A stretch of DNA of 38,264 nt from assembly GCF_017254865.1 (NCBI RefSeq), contig NZ_JAFKCV010000022.1, positions 1-38,264 on the forward strand, written 5' to 3'. Source of the stretch: Bowmanella dokdonensis (lineage in GTDB: Bacteria > Pseudomonadota > Gammaproteobacteria > Enterobacterales > Alteromonadaceae). Under the pieces are notes generated by a model. It ran no database searches. It saw only the letters and a program-made list of their open reading frames with translations, and was not told the DNA's origin. Positions 17,310 through 25,924 of the stretch are shown here, one piece after another (position 1 is the first letter of the stretch; each line of letters opens with the position of its first letter). A program made the position numbers and the translations under genes.

Positions 17310-19073
17310 TTATTGCGGACTGATGGCACAACGCGAATTGTCGCATTGCAGCACACAGATCCTTGAATCCAACACATTGATAACGCCGTTTGCGTCCAGG
17401 TCGAAAATGGGGTCGCCGGGCGGCACGGACATATTGCGATTGGCATTGATATTGGCGATATCTATGCTGTTCACTTCACCATCACTATTGTTGTCGCAGC
17501 TTCCTTCTTGAGTCACCACAGTGGAAACCCGCAGATCTGAGAGAATTGGTGACTCTTCATTGGCATTTGGCCTCAGGACAGTGCGGATCTGGATGAACTG
17601 GCCCGTTATACCGAGACCAGGTACGTTATTGAGCACAGGCATATAAGCAAGCAGGCCGAGACCACCAACTGAATTGGCTGCGCGAGCTTCCACTTCGATG
17701 CTGGCCCCGGCAGGAATTAAGCCTTCCGGCTCATTGTTCCAGCTAATCAGGTCCCACTCGGTGCCTGTTGCCCCCCCGTCAGTAATGACTGTCCATATGC
17801 CCGTTGGGTCGGTTTGATTTCTCGCCCCGAAGCCGGTGGCATCGCTGTAGGTATAGGGAGAACGCCCCACTGGGATGGTAGAGATGAAATTACAGTTACT
17901 GTCATACTGGGAGACACTGTTGCTGTTGAGGTTAATGGTCCAGATACGGCCGCCTTTGCCTACTATGGGTCCCCGTCCACCCAGAGTGCTGACCGAACAG
18001 GACGGAGTGGTATTCAGATCGCCCGAAGGCAAGGTAACGAATTTTCTTAAAGTTGGAGTGCCATACCATACAGCCCCGTCGCCATCCACCGCGACCCCGG
18101 TGCCACCCCCAGCTACATTGAACTGAAATGTGCCATTGGCCGGGTCATAGGCATGTAAGGTGCCTCCCAGGTAGACCCGGTTATTGCCCAGCCCAATGCC
18201 GTAGTTGCTCTGGCCGTTAATATTCTGGGTCCACGAGTTGCTGCTGGTGTCCAGCTCGACCAGTGTTGATGCAAGGGTAGCGCCCCACAGTGTTCCATCT
18301 GAATCAACAGCACAACCGTAGTTGGTTGCCCCGCTGGTGCTGATGGGGCCAGCCAGTATGTTGCCGTTCTGATCGAAGCGGAAATATTCCCTGCCGCTAT
18401 AGGTCCCGGCCCAGAGGCTGCCATCTGTGCCCAGGCACAAGGATCGCCCCAAGTCGCCCGGGTCGCCATATTCTGATATCCAGATGACACGTTCATCCCT
18501 GAACTCGCTGATTTGGGTAATACCGTCATTGTTGTCATCAATGACCGGCAACATTTCATCTGGTGTGATCATACAGTCGTTGTTGGCGTCACTGGAGGTA
18601 TCGATTACACCATTGCCATTCCTGTCCACCCCTCCTTCGACGGCAATCTTAAGCAGCTCTGGTCGACGTCCCCCGGAGAAGTGCCGATTGGCCACATAGA
18701 CATTGCCTTCTGTATCCACTGCCGTTCTTGAGGGGGCAGGTCCTGAAAAAGCGCCATGATTGGCCAGGGTATTGGGATCGCCAAAGGCGGTAAGGTACCT
18801 GGCTTCCTCACAACCGCTGCCGCCCGCTCCATCGGTATCGATACGGGACATAGTATCCTCGCCCGCGTTGGCCACCCATAGGACGGGAAAAGTATCCCCG
18901 ATGACATTTAACTGAATCTGGTTGTTGTTCGGTGCATCATGATTGACGGAATTCAAGGTGCCCAGATCAAAATCACTGTCTGTGGTATAGACAGTGGTGC
19001 CTGCCACGGCAACCCCTGCATAAAGCAGGGCGGGTAACATCACAGAGTATTGGTTCTTAAATTGTCGTTTCAC
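17310..19073 (-). CDS. Secreted propeller-like protein with C-terminal dockerin-like domain
   Basis: A 587-residue exported protein. The signal peptide ends near residue 25 (AGVAVAG). The body resembles NHL/Vgb-type beta-propellers, with repeated blades such as TAVDTEGNVYVANR, CLGTDGSLWAGTY, CAVDSDGTLWGATL and GVAVDGDGAVWYGT. An acidic Ca-binding stretch near residues 150-195 (DRNGNGVID, DANNDCMITPDE, DDNNDGITQISEF) interrupts it. Residues about 525-575 carry two dockerin-type loops, DNNSDGEVNSID and DLDANGVINVLD. The frame could begin at a TTG (19094), but AGGAG seven bases before GTG 19073 decides that start. It begins 11 bases after the upstream lipoprotein gene and is followed after 33 bases by the cohesin-like gene. 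Likely held at the surface by that protein; the propeller ligand is unknown. Confidence 0.8.
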   Translation of the reverse strand: MKRQFKNQYSVMLPALLYAGVAVAGTTVYTTDSDFDLGTLNSVNHDAPNNNQIQLNVIGDTFPVLWVANAGEDTMSRIDTDGAGGSGCEEARYLTAFGDPNTLANHGAFSGPAPSRTAVDTEGNVYVANRHFSGGRRPELLKIAVEGGVDRNGNGVIDTSSDANNDCMITPDEMLPVIDDNNDGITQISEFRDERVIWISEYGDPGDLGRSLCLGTDGSLWAGTYSGREYFRFDQNGNILAGPISTSGATNYGCAVDSDGTLWGATLASTLVELDTSSNSWTQNINGQSNYGIGLGNNRVYLGGTLHAYDPANGTFQFNVAGGGTGVAVDGDGAVWYGTPTLRKFVTLPSGDLNTTPSCSVSTLGGRGPIVGKGGRIWTINLNSNSVSQYDSNCNFISTIPVGRSPYTYSDATGFGARNQTDPTGIWTVITDGGATGTEWDLISWNNEPEGLIPAGASIEVEARAANSVGGLGLLAYMPVLNNVPGLGITGQFIQIRTVLRPNANEESPILSDLRVSTVVTQEGSCDNNSDGEVNSIDIANINANRNMSVPPGDPIFDLDANGVINVLDSRICVLQCDNSRCAISPQ

Positions 19074-19084
19074 TGGTCTTTCTC

Positions 19085-20206
19085 CTATTTCCAAACGTTT
19101 GCGGATTCTTGGTGGTTTCCGCCCCTGTCGGTCCCAGGAAGTAAAACGGGTTCAGGAAGTGGTTGAGACTGATAGCCGTCCACAGGAGCCAATGGCCGCC
19201 AGGTTCTGGTCTTCAAATCCACTAGATACAGGTTGGAGAATCGGTTCCCTCGCCAACTGACCATCAACATACTGTTTTCATCAAGCCAAACAGGATCGTC
19301 CACCTGATTGACACCATCGGTGATACTGTGCTGGTCCGAACCATCTTCCTTCATGAGATAAAGTTGTGTGCGACCATGAGGTCCACGGGTTGATAAGAAT
19401 GAAATGAGTGCCCCATCCGATGACCAGATTGGACCGATATCGGAAGAGGGTAAATCAGTGAGCTTGTGTTCCTGATCTGTCTGCAGGTCAAAGCGATAAA
19501 TATTAAATTCCTTGTTTCTTCTGGAATCGTAAAGCAGGCTGCGGCCATCAGGGGACCATTGCACTTTACTATCCTCATGTTTGGGATTATTGGTCACCTG
19601 ACGATGCTGTCCGTCTGCGAGCCTTACCAGCCAGGTGTCGCCTTTTGCGTCCTTGTTGAGCTTTCGGTAGGCGAGCCATTGACTGTCGGGTGACCATCCG
19701 GGGCTGTCATGGCTGGAAGACATATCATTTGTCACCCGAACCGGATTGCCCCCGCCAGCATCCATGACAAATATATCCAGTGACCCCGTACGGTCTGAGA
19801 CAAAGGCAATACTGCGTCCGTCAGGGGACCAGGTAGGCTGCCCGTCAAATCCTTTCCAGCCAGAGAGGTTGACAGGCTGGGAACCATCGGCCCGCATCCG
19901 ATAGATTTCGGCGTTACCTTTGTCCCGATTGGAGGTGAAAAGTATGGATTGTCCGTCAGGGGACCAACTGGCCTCGTAGTCATCCCTGTCATTGTGGGTA
20001 AGCTGCTGTAACCCGCTTCCATCTGCGCCAATGAGATAAATCTCCCGGTCCCCGTCCTGGTTGGAGACAAACAGAACTCTTTTGGGGGTGGTGCTGGTTG
20101 GGAGGGATTGGCTTTGCTGTGATAAATCAGAGTGTGAACCGCATGCAGCCAAGGCTGCGGCAACTATTAGCGTTGCGCAGTTGTGGACTTTTGGCAGTCC
20201 CCACAT
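19085..20206 (-). CDS. TolB-like PD40 beta-propeller lipoprotein
   Basis: A 373-residue lipoprotein: the signal peptide ends in LAAC (lipid-modified Cys at about residue 22). The mature part is a beta-propeller of about six PD40/WD40-like repeats, each with a SWSPDGQSILFTSNRD-type blade (near 85, 130, 172, 217, 260). This fold is shared with the TolB C-terminal domain and binds proteins or peptides. It lacks the TolB N-terminal domain, and no tol-pal genes are near. GGAGG lies six bases before the ATG. First gene of the probable operon with the dockerin and cohesin genes, so it may be the periplasmic or outer membrane partner of that system. Confidence 0.85.
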   Translation of the reverse strand: MWGLPKVHNCATLIVAAALAACGSHSDLSQQSQSLPTSTTPKRVLFVSNQDGDREIYLIGADGSGLQQLTHNDRDDYEASWSPDGQSILFTSNRDKGNAEIYRMRADGSQPVNLSGWKGFDGQPTWSPDGRSIAFVSDRTGSLDIFVMDAGGGNPVRVTNDMSSSHDSPGWSPDSQWLAYRKLNKDAKGDTWLVRLADGQHRQVTNNPKHEDSKVQWSPDGRSLLYDSRRNKEFNIYRFDLQTDQEHKLTDLPSSDIGPIWSSDGALISFLSTRGPHGRTQLYLMKEDGSDQHSITDGVNQVDDPVWLDENSMLMVSWRGNRFSNLYLVDLKTRTWRPLAPVDGYQSQPLPEPVLLPGTDRGGNHQESANVWK

Positions 20207-20355
20207 GTCTTTCCTCCATCAGGGCTCAGGTGTTCAGATGTGTGAGGAGTTTTACTGCCGTCCCCCTTCTTGTTGTTTAAAAAATAAGCAAATATTAAGC
20301 CCTAAATATAACTCTATGATTTACTGCTTATTAATCTTCTGATGCAAAAATGGCG

Positions 20356-20370
20356 TTTACAGTTTGTAAA
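20356..20370. promoter_or_regulatory. Dyad in the 196-base gap upstream of the propeller operon
   Basis: TTTAC and GTAAA arms flank AGTTT. The gap (20207-20402) is otherwise AT-rich and probably holds the operon promoter; I could not place convincing -35/-10 boxes or a sigma54 site. Confidence 0.3.
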
Positions 20371-20402
20371 GAATCGTGACAGCGTCGGCGCGATTTCCCT
20401 GT

Positions 20403-21182
20403 CTATCGGGCGGGATTGACTGAAACAGACAAGTACCCGTTGTGCCTGAGAATGGTCAGCTCTGTCCCATCAACAAAGGTTGGCACATCTTTTTTTTTCA
20501 TAAAATCAGCAGTGAGGGAGTGTCCGTTTATTGCGGTTATTACATCCCCAGACTCCAGCCCTGTCTGCATGAAACTGAATGAGTCCCCAAGGGGGAACAC
20601 GGCCATACCCACAAATTCACCATTTACGCGATGTGGGGCCAGCCCTATCCGCACCTTTAGCGCTGAGCTTGAAAACAGCGCTTGTAAGGGGCCGGGATCG
20701 GCTTCTACGCTGCGTTGGCCGGAGCTGGAATCTGTCAGCACCAGCCACTCTTCCACTATGCCATTTGACAAGAGGACTCTGTCGTCCTGAATACTCAGAA
20801 GAACGAATTCTCCAATCTTATCTCCTTCTGTAAACTGGGCCTGATGTTGCTGCATTGAAATGATGGCGATGCTCAGTTCGGGGTCGCTACTTAACAAAAC
20901 GCCTTTCAAAAACAGGTTATTGAAGGCAGTGGTATGGTTCGCCAGGGGCCCGGGGGAAGGCTGCGAACCGGTTTGGTCGCCGGTGGGCAGGGGCTGCAAT
21001 AAAGGTTGGGATTCTCCCTCTTTGGATGAAGGAGCATAGTTCCGTTCGATATAAACGACACTCAAAGCTACGACCATGACAATAAACAGGCTGAAACCTA
21101 GCAGTTTGGTATATTTGCTGCCACTTGCTGGGACTGTCTGCACCATCGCGTACGGCCGGTCAGTTTTGACTGAACTGAGCAT
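20403..21182 (-). CDS. GspC-like inner membrane protein with PDZ-type domain
   Basis: A 259-residue protein with one N-terminal membrane helix (about residues 28-45), a Pro/Gly/Ser-rich linker (48-80), a domain resembling the homology region of type II secretion GspC (about 85-150: FLKGVLLSSDPELSIAIIS and DRVLLSNG) and a C-terminal PDZ-like domain (about 170-259: MQTGLESGDVITAINGHSL). GspC links the inner membrane platform to the GspD secretin. Here no other gsp gene is adjacent; instead the gene lies upstream, same strand, of the propeller-dockerin-cohesin operon. It could be a second, specialised GspC. Domain reading is by pattern. Confidence 0.75.
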   Translation of the reverse strand: MLSSVKTDRPYAMVQTVPASGSKYTKLLGFSLFIVMVVALSVVYIERNYAPSSKEGESQPLLQPLPTGDQTGSQPSPGPLANHTTAFNNLFLKGVLLSSDPELSIAIISMQQHQAQFTEGDKIGEFVLLSIQDDRVLLSNGIVEEWLVLTDSSSGQRSVEADPGPLQALFSSSALKVRIGLAPHRVNGEFVGMAVFPLGDSFSFMQTGLESGDVITAINGHSLTADFMKKKDVPTFVDGTELTILRHNGYLSVSVNPAR

Positions 21183-21280
21183 AGTTGTCCATCAGTCAAA
21201 CACAACCCCATGGGCCTGTTATTCCTTAACCCTCCTGCAGGGAAGCAAGTTGGAGAGCCGGCTGAAAAGCCGGAGTATCT

Positions 21281-21634
21281 TCATGCAGGTTCAAAGATAA
21301 CGTACACCTTTTGACAAGGTTGGAGGGTACGCCATATTCCCTGGAAACCGGCGGGAATAACAAAATGCTCCCCTGCAGTGATGCGGATGATGGTGCCCTG
21401 GTGATCCTCAAGTTCGACCAGTCCTTCTAGCAGTTGGCAGTACTCGTGTTCAGTGTAAGTTACCTTCCAGCTGCCCGCTTCACTGCCCCAGAATCCCACA
21501 TGAAACTGCTGTGTGGGATCGGAATAAAGATTGGCGATCCGCTGGGGGACAGGGCCGCTGATCTGTTTCTCCTCCGGGGTCGGGTAGCTTTGCCAATCTG
21601 CTTGTCTTGGATCCAATTTGACTATTTGCGTCAT
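21281..21634 (-). CDS. Cupin-domain protein at the end of the puu operon
   Basis: A 117-residue single-domain cupin. Motif 1 is spread over GSWKVTYTEHEYCQLLEG and motif 2 over GEHFVIPAGFQGIWRT, as in the small cupins often found beside amine oxidoreductases. It starts 2 bases after the puuB stop, so it is part of the same transcript. Role not known; a metabolite-binding or isomerising function in amine breakdown is only an inference. A short hairpin (CCGGCT/AGCCGG, about 21258-21273) follows but lacks a T run. Confidence 0.75.
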   Translation of the reverse strand: MTQIVKLDPRQADWQSYPTPEEKQISGPVPQRIANLYSDPTQQFHVGFWGSEAGSWKVTYTEHEYCQLLEGLVELEDHQGTIIRITAGEHFVIPAGFQGIWRTLQPCQKVYVIFEPA

Positions 21635-21636
21635 GC

Positions 21637-22914
21637 TCAGATCCCCAGCTTATCGCGCAGGTTGTAATAGGCGGCGCCCAGGGCGGTAAAGGGAATCTGC
21701 AGGGCACGTCCACCCAGCAAGGGTAGATGTGGCAGCTTGGCAAATACATCGAAACGGCCGGCTTGTCCTGCCACTGCCTCGGCCACCACTTTGCCGGCCA
21801 GGTGGGTGCTGGTGACCCCATGGCCGCTGTAGCCCTGCATATAATAGATATTCTTGTCCAGGCGCCCGAATTCAGGCAGGCGGGAGAGGGTCAGCAGAAA
21901 ATTACCTGTCCAGGCAAACTCCACTTTCACGCCTTTCAAGGAAGGGAAGGTGGCTTCCATCTTGGGTCGGATCAGCCGCTCGATATCGGCCGGATCCCTG
22001 GCTCCGTAGACGACCCCGCCCCCATATAACAGTCTGTGATCGCCGGTAGTGCGGTAATAATCCAGCAGGTAATTGCAGTCCTCCACACAGTAATTGGCCG
22101 GTAACAGTTCCCGGCACTTTTGCTCGCCCAGCACCTCGGTGGTAATGATCTGTGTGCCGCAGGGCATATTGCGTTTGGAAAGCTCAGGCAAGACGTGGCT
22201 GAGATAAGCATTGGCACCCACTACCAGGAATTTGGCAGTGACCGAGCCGTCAGAGGTATAAACCCTGACCTTTTCCCCCTTTTCCACTCTGACAACCGGG
22301 GACCGTTCAAATACCTGCCCTCCCAGCTCACTGACGACGCGGGCTTCGCCCAGGGCCAGCTTGAGGGGCTGTATATGGCCGCTCATGCCATCGGTCAGTC
22401 CGCCGACGTAGCGGTCAGAATGGACGATTTTTTCCAGCGCTTTTCCTTCCAGCAGTGCCATCTTGCCATTGCCATGGCGCTCCCAGAGTTGTTGATGTTC
22501 TTTTAAGGTCCGCAGTTGTTTGTCATTAAGGGCGACAAAGGCGCCCCCTTGCACATAATCGCAATCTATCTGATGCTCGCGGATAAGAGTGCGGATGATA
22601 TCACCGCCCTCGAACATCATCGAAGCCATGGCATCGCCCGCCTCCTTACCATATTTGGTGGCAATATGATCCACATCGCGGCTGTAGCTGTTGACTATCT
22701 GCCCGCCGTTTCGCCCGGTGGCACCGTAGCCGATACGATTAGCTTCCAGCAGCACCACTTTGAAACCGGCTTTGGCCAGGTGCAGCGCAGAGGACAAACC
22801 GGTAAAACCGCCGCCCATCACACAAACATCGGCGTCGAGATCCTGTTGAAGTGACGGGTAGGGCTGGCCGGTTTCGGCATTGAAGGCGTAATAACTGTTG
22901 ATGTAATCGCTCAT
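21637..22914 (-). CDS. puuB: Gamma-glutamylputrescine oxidoreductase (first copy)
   Basis: FAD enzyme of the DAO (glycine/D-amino acid oxidase) family, 425 residues, that oxidises gamma-glutamylputrescine to gamma-glutamyl-4-aminobutyraldehyde in the Puu pathway. The N-terminal dinucleotide site VCVMGGGFTGLSSALHLAKAG is followed by a GYGATGRNGGQ motif and a C-terminal YMQGYSGHGV motif, all standard for PuuB. The frame runs 34 codons further upstream, but ATG 22914 has CGGAG six to seven bases before it and matches the family length. Preceded by the porin gene and followed directly by a cupin. A second PuuB-like gene lies at 35275. Confidence 0.9.
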   Translation of the reverse strand: MSDYINSYYAFNAETGQPYPSLQQDLDADVCVMGGGFTGLSSALHLAKAGFKVVLLEANRIGYGATGRNGGQIVNSYSRDVDHIATKYGKEAGDAMASMMFEGGDIIRTLIREHQIDCDYVQGGAFVALNDKQLRTLKEHQQLWERHGNGKMALLEGKALEKIVHSDRYVGGLTDGMSGHIQPLKLALGEARVVSELGGQVFERSPVVRVEKGEKVRVYTSDGSVTAKFLVVGANAYLSHVLPELSKRNMPCGTQIITTEVLGEQKCRELLPANYCVEDCNYLLDYYRTTGDHRLLYGGGVVYGARDPADIERLIRPKMEATFPSLKGVKVEFAWTGNFLLTLSRLPEFGRLDKNIYYMQGYSGHGVTSTHLAGKVVAEAVAGQAGRFDVFAKLPHLPLLGGRALQIPFTALGAAYYNLRDKLGI

Positions 22915-22933
22915 GGCATACTCCGGGAGAAAC

Positions 22934-22956
22934 ATTGCCCGGTGACGCCGGGCAAT
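22934..22956 (-). other. Hairpin between porin and puuB genes
   Basis: ATTGCCCGG and CCGGGCAAT form a perfect 9-base stem with a five-base loop, followed on the minus strand by a weak T-rich stretch. It may act as a partial terminator or RNA-stabilising stem after the porin. Confidence 0.55.
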
Positions 22957-22972
22957 GCAGGGACTGGCTGGC

Positions 22973-23659
22973 TCAGAAGTTGTAGCTGACGCTGGCGGTG
23001 ACATTGGACGAATCATCGCCGTCTATGTCGTTGTACCAGGCGCTGACATCGAACGACCAGTTTTCCCAGTCCTTGGTCAGGCTGACCCGTCCCCAGGTGT
23101 AGTCGTCATCAAAGCCATCCTCATCCCAGGTCTGTCGACCCAGTTCGAACCCCAGGCCCATGTCCTCACCGATAGCCACATCCGCCACCACAGAGTAGTG
23201 CAGGGCGGACATGTCATCACCAAAGCCGCTGGCGGCCAGGCTGTCGTTGGTGTAATCCAGATTAATGCCCAGGCTGAGGCTGTCATTGATGGCTTTGGAA
23301 AAGCCGCCGTGCAGCTCGAAGTAGTTGTATTCACTGGCGTCCACCAGGGCGTAATAGATCAGCATAAAGTCATATTCAACGCCGTTGGCAAATTCTCCGG
23401 CGTAGCCGCCGAACAGATCCACCTCGATATCGGTTTCCTCGCCGTCATCGGTTTGGGAAGCCCAGGCGCCGGCATACCAGCCGGAATCCTCGGCAGCCCA
23501 GTCAACACCGCCCTGCAGGGCTGGGGAGTTGTCGTTGAGACTGACCCCACGGAACATATAGTCCGAGGTCAGTGTTACATAGCCACTGACTTCCGCCTGA
23601 GCACTGAGACTCAGGCCGGCCATCAAACTTGTTGCAATCAATGAATGTTTAATTTTCAT
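22973..23659 (-). CDS. TorF-family outer membrane porin-like protein
   Basis: A 228-residue outer membrane protein with a signal peptide (cleavage after LSAQA) and a barrel of short amphipathic strands ending in Phe (SVSYNF). The start of the mature protein, GYVTLTSDYMFRGVSLND, is the hallmark of the TorF/Gcw_chp putative porins. The protein is very acidic, which fits a pore for cationic amines, though that is inference. Start ATG 23659 has AAGGA eight bases upstream. It sits inside the putrescine operon between puuC and puuB with hairpins on both sides, so it probably brings polyamines across the outer membrane. Confidence 0.85.
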   Translation of the reverse strand: MKIKHSLIATSLMAGLSLSAQAEVSGYVTLTSDYMFRGVSLNDNSPALQGGVDWAAEDSGWYAGAWASQTDDGEETDIEVDLFGGYAGEFANGVEYDFMLIYYALVDASEYNYFELHGGFSKAINDSLSLGINLDYTNDSLAASGFGDDMSALHYSVVADVAIGEDMGLGFELGRQTWDEDGFDDDYTWGRVSLTKDWENWSFDVSAWYNDIDGDDSSNVTASVSYNF

Positions 23660-23840
23660 TCTAAGTGTCCTTCAATTTTTATTTTAATATTCAGATCGAT
23701 GCGATCCGGACGGGACTGCCTGTACCAATGGGATTAAACAGACCTTTTCTGCCTAATCTGATTGATAAGCTCCGTCAGTGTTTTGGGAGTGCTCCCCTCG
23801 AAGCCGATGGCCTGGGCCAGCGTCGTCGAATTCTGCCGCG

Positions 23841-23859
23841 GCCCGCCGTTAAAGCGGGC
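23841..23859 (-). other. Hairpin between puuC and porin genes
   Basis: GCCCGC and GCGGGC pair across a seven-base loop. No T run follows, so it is more likely an RNA-stability stem than a terminator. The remaining 180 bases of the 210-base gap hold only the porin ribosome binding site. Confidence 0.4.
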
Positions 23860-23869
23860 AGGGCAAAAC

Positions 23870-25360
23870 CTAGTCCAGCTCTATCCAGGTGGTTTTAAGC
23901 TCAGTGTATTTGTCCAGCGCGTGCAGCGATTTGTCCCGGCCGTTACCGGACTGCTTGAAGCCGCCAAAAGGTACGGTCATATCACCATCGTTGTAATTGT
24001 TGATCCACACGGAGCCGGCCCGCAGCCGCCTGGACAGCTTATGAGCCCGGGACAGATTGCTGGTCCACAGGGCGGCGCCCAGTCCATAATCCGTGTCATT
24101 GGCAATGTTGATGGCCTCATCTTCCGAATCAAAAGGGATGATTGACATGACGGGTCCGAAGATCTCCTCACGGGCTATACGCATCTGGTTATCCACGCCG
24201 ATAAAAATGGTCGGCTCTACAAAGGCTCCGTTATCCGCATCCAGGGCCGCTTTACCACCCAGCGCCAGCTCGGCGCCGGCTTCGCTGCCCAGGCGCACGT
24301 ATTCGAGCACGCTGCCCTGATGCTGTTTGTCCACCAGAGCGCCCATATTAGTCTGTGGATCCAGAGGATCGCCGGGTTTAAATCTGCGGCTGGCTTCAAT
24401 GACCTTTTTAACAAACTCGTCGTGAATACTGCGCTCCACCAGTAAACGGGTGCCGGCGACACAGACTTCACCCTGGTTATAGAAACAGCCGCTGGCTGCC
24501 GAGCGGGCCGCCTTGTCCAGGTCAGGGCAATCGGCAAATACGATGTTGGGATTCTTGCCACCCGCTTCCAGCCAGACCCGTTTCATATTGGATTCGCCGG
24601 CGTAGACCAGTAGTTGCCGGGCGGTGCGGGTGGAGCCGGTAAAGGCCAAGCAGTCCACCTGCATATGCACAGCCAGGGCTTTGCCCACTGTATGGCCAAA
24701 GCCTGGCACCACATTCAGGACGCCATCGGGAAGGCCGGCCCGGGTAGCCAGCTCGGCCAGTTTAATTGCGGTCAGAGAGGATTTTTCTGAGGGTTTAAGT
24801 ACCACCGAGTTACCGGCGGCGAGGGCGGGGCCCAGCTTCCAGCAGGCCAGCCATAAGGGAAAGTTCCAGGGGGTAATGGCGGCCACCACGCCGATGGGCT
24901 CACGGGTGATGGTGGCCAGCACATTGGCTTCGGTTGGCGCCACTTCGTCGTAGGTCTTGTCGATGGCTTCCCCATGCCAGCGGATCACCTCTGCACTGCC
25001 GGGAATATCCACATTAAAGCTCTCACCGATGGGCTTGCCCATGTCCAGGGTTTCCAGTGCCGCCAGTTCGTCCCGGTTGGCTTCCATCAAATCGGCCAGC
25101 TTAATCAATACCTGTTTGCGAACCTTGGGGGGCAGATCACGCCAACTTCCAGCTTCGAAGCTGTCCCTGGCGGCGTTCACTGCAAGTTCCGCATCGGCCT
25201 TATCACATTCGGCAATATCGGCGATTTTCTCGCCATTGGCCGGATTGATGCAGTCAAACCACTGACGGCTTTGGGCTGCCTGGTATTGACCATTAATATA
25301 GGCCCGGCCTTCGATTTTCAGATTGTCGCAGTATTCCTGCCACTGGCTATGGGTCTTCAT
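23870..25360 (-). CDS. puuC: Gamma-glutamyl-gamma-aminobutyraldehyde dehydrogenase
   Basis: NAD(P)-dependent aldehyde dehydrogenase of 496 residues, which oxidises gamma-glutamyl-4-aminobutyraldehyde to gamma-glutamyl-GABA. The active-site residues are visible: Asn166 (ITPWNFP), Glu265 (WLEAGGKN) and Cys300 (NQGEVCVAGTR). The C-terminal FGGFKQSGNGRDKSLHALDKY is typical of PuuC and closely related aminoaldehyde dehydrogenases. It follows puuR by a short gap and precedes the porin. It could also serve the free 4-aminobutyraldehyde made by the SpuC aminotransferase in the same operon, since PuuC enzymes are broad. Confidence 0.9.
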   Translation of the reverse strand: MKTHSQWQEYCDNLKIEGRAYINGQYQAAQSRQWFDCINPANGEKIADIAECDKADAELAVNAARDSFEAGSWRDLPPKVRKQVLIKLADLMEANRDELAALETLDMGKPIGESFNVDIPGSAEVIRWHGEAIDKTYDEVAPTEANVLATITREPIGVVAAITPWNFPLWLACWKLGPALAAGNSVVLKPSEKSSLTAIKLAELATRAGLPDGVLNVVPGFGHTVGKALAVHMQVDCLAFTGSTRTARQLLVYAGESNMKRVWLEAGGKNPNIVFADCPDLDKAARSAASGCFYNQGEVCVAGTRLLVERSIHDEFVKKVIEASRRFKPGDPLDPQTNMGALVDKQHQGSVLEYVRLGSEAGAELALGGKAALDADNGAFVEPTIFIGVDNQMRIAREEIFGPVMSIIPFDSEDEAINIANDTDYGLGAALWTSNLSRAHKLSRRLRAGSVWINNYNDGDMTVPFGGFKQSGNGRDKSLHALDKYTELKTTWIELD

Positions 25361-25381
25361 TGGCCTTGCTCCTTCGTCGAT

Positions 25382-25924
25382 TTAGAAACTGGCCGGCGTC
25401 ACCGCACTGACGATCCGGCACTCTGTGCTTCCCCGGTTAACAAACTGATGGGGAAGCTGGGTATTGAGGTAATAACTGTCTCCAGCCTGCAACTGATATT
25501 CCCTGTCGCTTTGCAGTATGGTGATTTCACCGCAGAGCACCGTGCCGGCCTCATGACCTTCGTGTACGATCCAGTCCTCACCGGTGCCGTGGCCCGGTGG
25601 ATAGCGCTCCAGCATAAAAGTCAGTTGACGGTCGGGCCGCTCGGCTCCCACCAACAGGTACTCGACGCCGTCGGAGCCGATATCCGGAAGCTCACCGGGG
25701 TGATAAATGACCTTGTTCTGTCCATCAAAATCATGGGTGAAAAAATGGCTCAACGGCATATCCAGGCCATTGAGTATTTTGTGCAGATTACTGATGGACG
25801 GACTGACCGCATCCCGCTCAATCATCGACAAGGTGCTGTTGGGCAGATTCACTGCCTTGGCCAGTTCCCGTTGCGAGAGGCCGCGCTGCTTGCGTAACTT
25901 CTGGATACGTTCACCCACTTTCAT
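25382..25924 (-). CDS. puuR: PuuR-like HTH_XRE/cupin regulator
   Basis: A 180-residue regulator that in E. coli represses the puu genes until putrescine appears. An N-terminal XRE helix-turn-helix (KLRKQRGLSQRELAKAVNLP, NSTLSMIERD) is joined to a C-terminal cupin (VHEGHEAGTVLCGEI, LQAGDSYYLNTQLPHQF). A much longer open frame extends to 26317, but that part is antisense-like sequence over potI. The real start is the ATG at 25924, which overlaps the potI stop (ATGA), giving translational coupling. Being inside the operon it controls, it should be autoregulated. Confidence 0.9.
   Translation of the reverse strand: MKVGERIQKLRKQRGLSQRELAKAVNLPNSTLSMIERDAVSPSISNLHKILNGLDMPLSHFFTHDFDGQNKVIYHPGELPDIGSDGVEYLLVGAERPDRQLTFMLERYPPGHGTGEDWIVHEGHEAGTVLCGEITILQSDREYQLQAGDSYYLNTQLPHQFVNRGSTECRIVSAVTPASF

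Noticed and set aside
20207-20402. Sigma54 promoter for the PEP-CTERM operon, as in PrsR-controlled systems
   Set aside because: No TGGCAC-N5-TTGC pattern was seen on the minus strand.
21256-21275. Terminator after the cupin gene
   Set aside because: The hairpin has a six-base stem but no T run on the minus strand.
22955-23644. 229-codon plus-strand frame opposite the porin gene
   Set aside because: Shadow of the porin coding sequence, which has a signal peptide, ribosome binding site and family motif.
24974-25897. 307-codon plus-strand frame over puuC and puuR
   Set aside because: Runs antisense through two clearly real genes and shows no motif.
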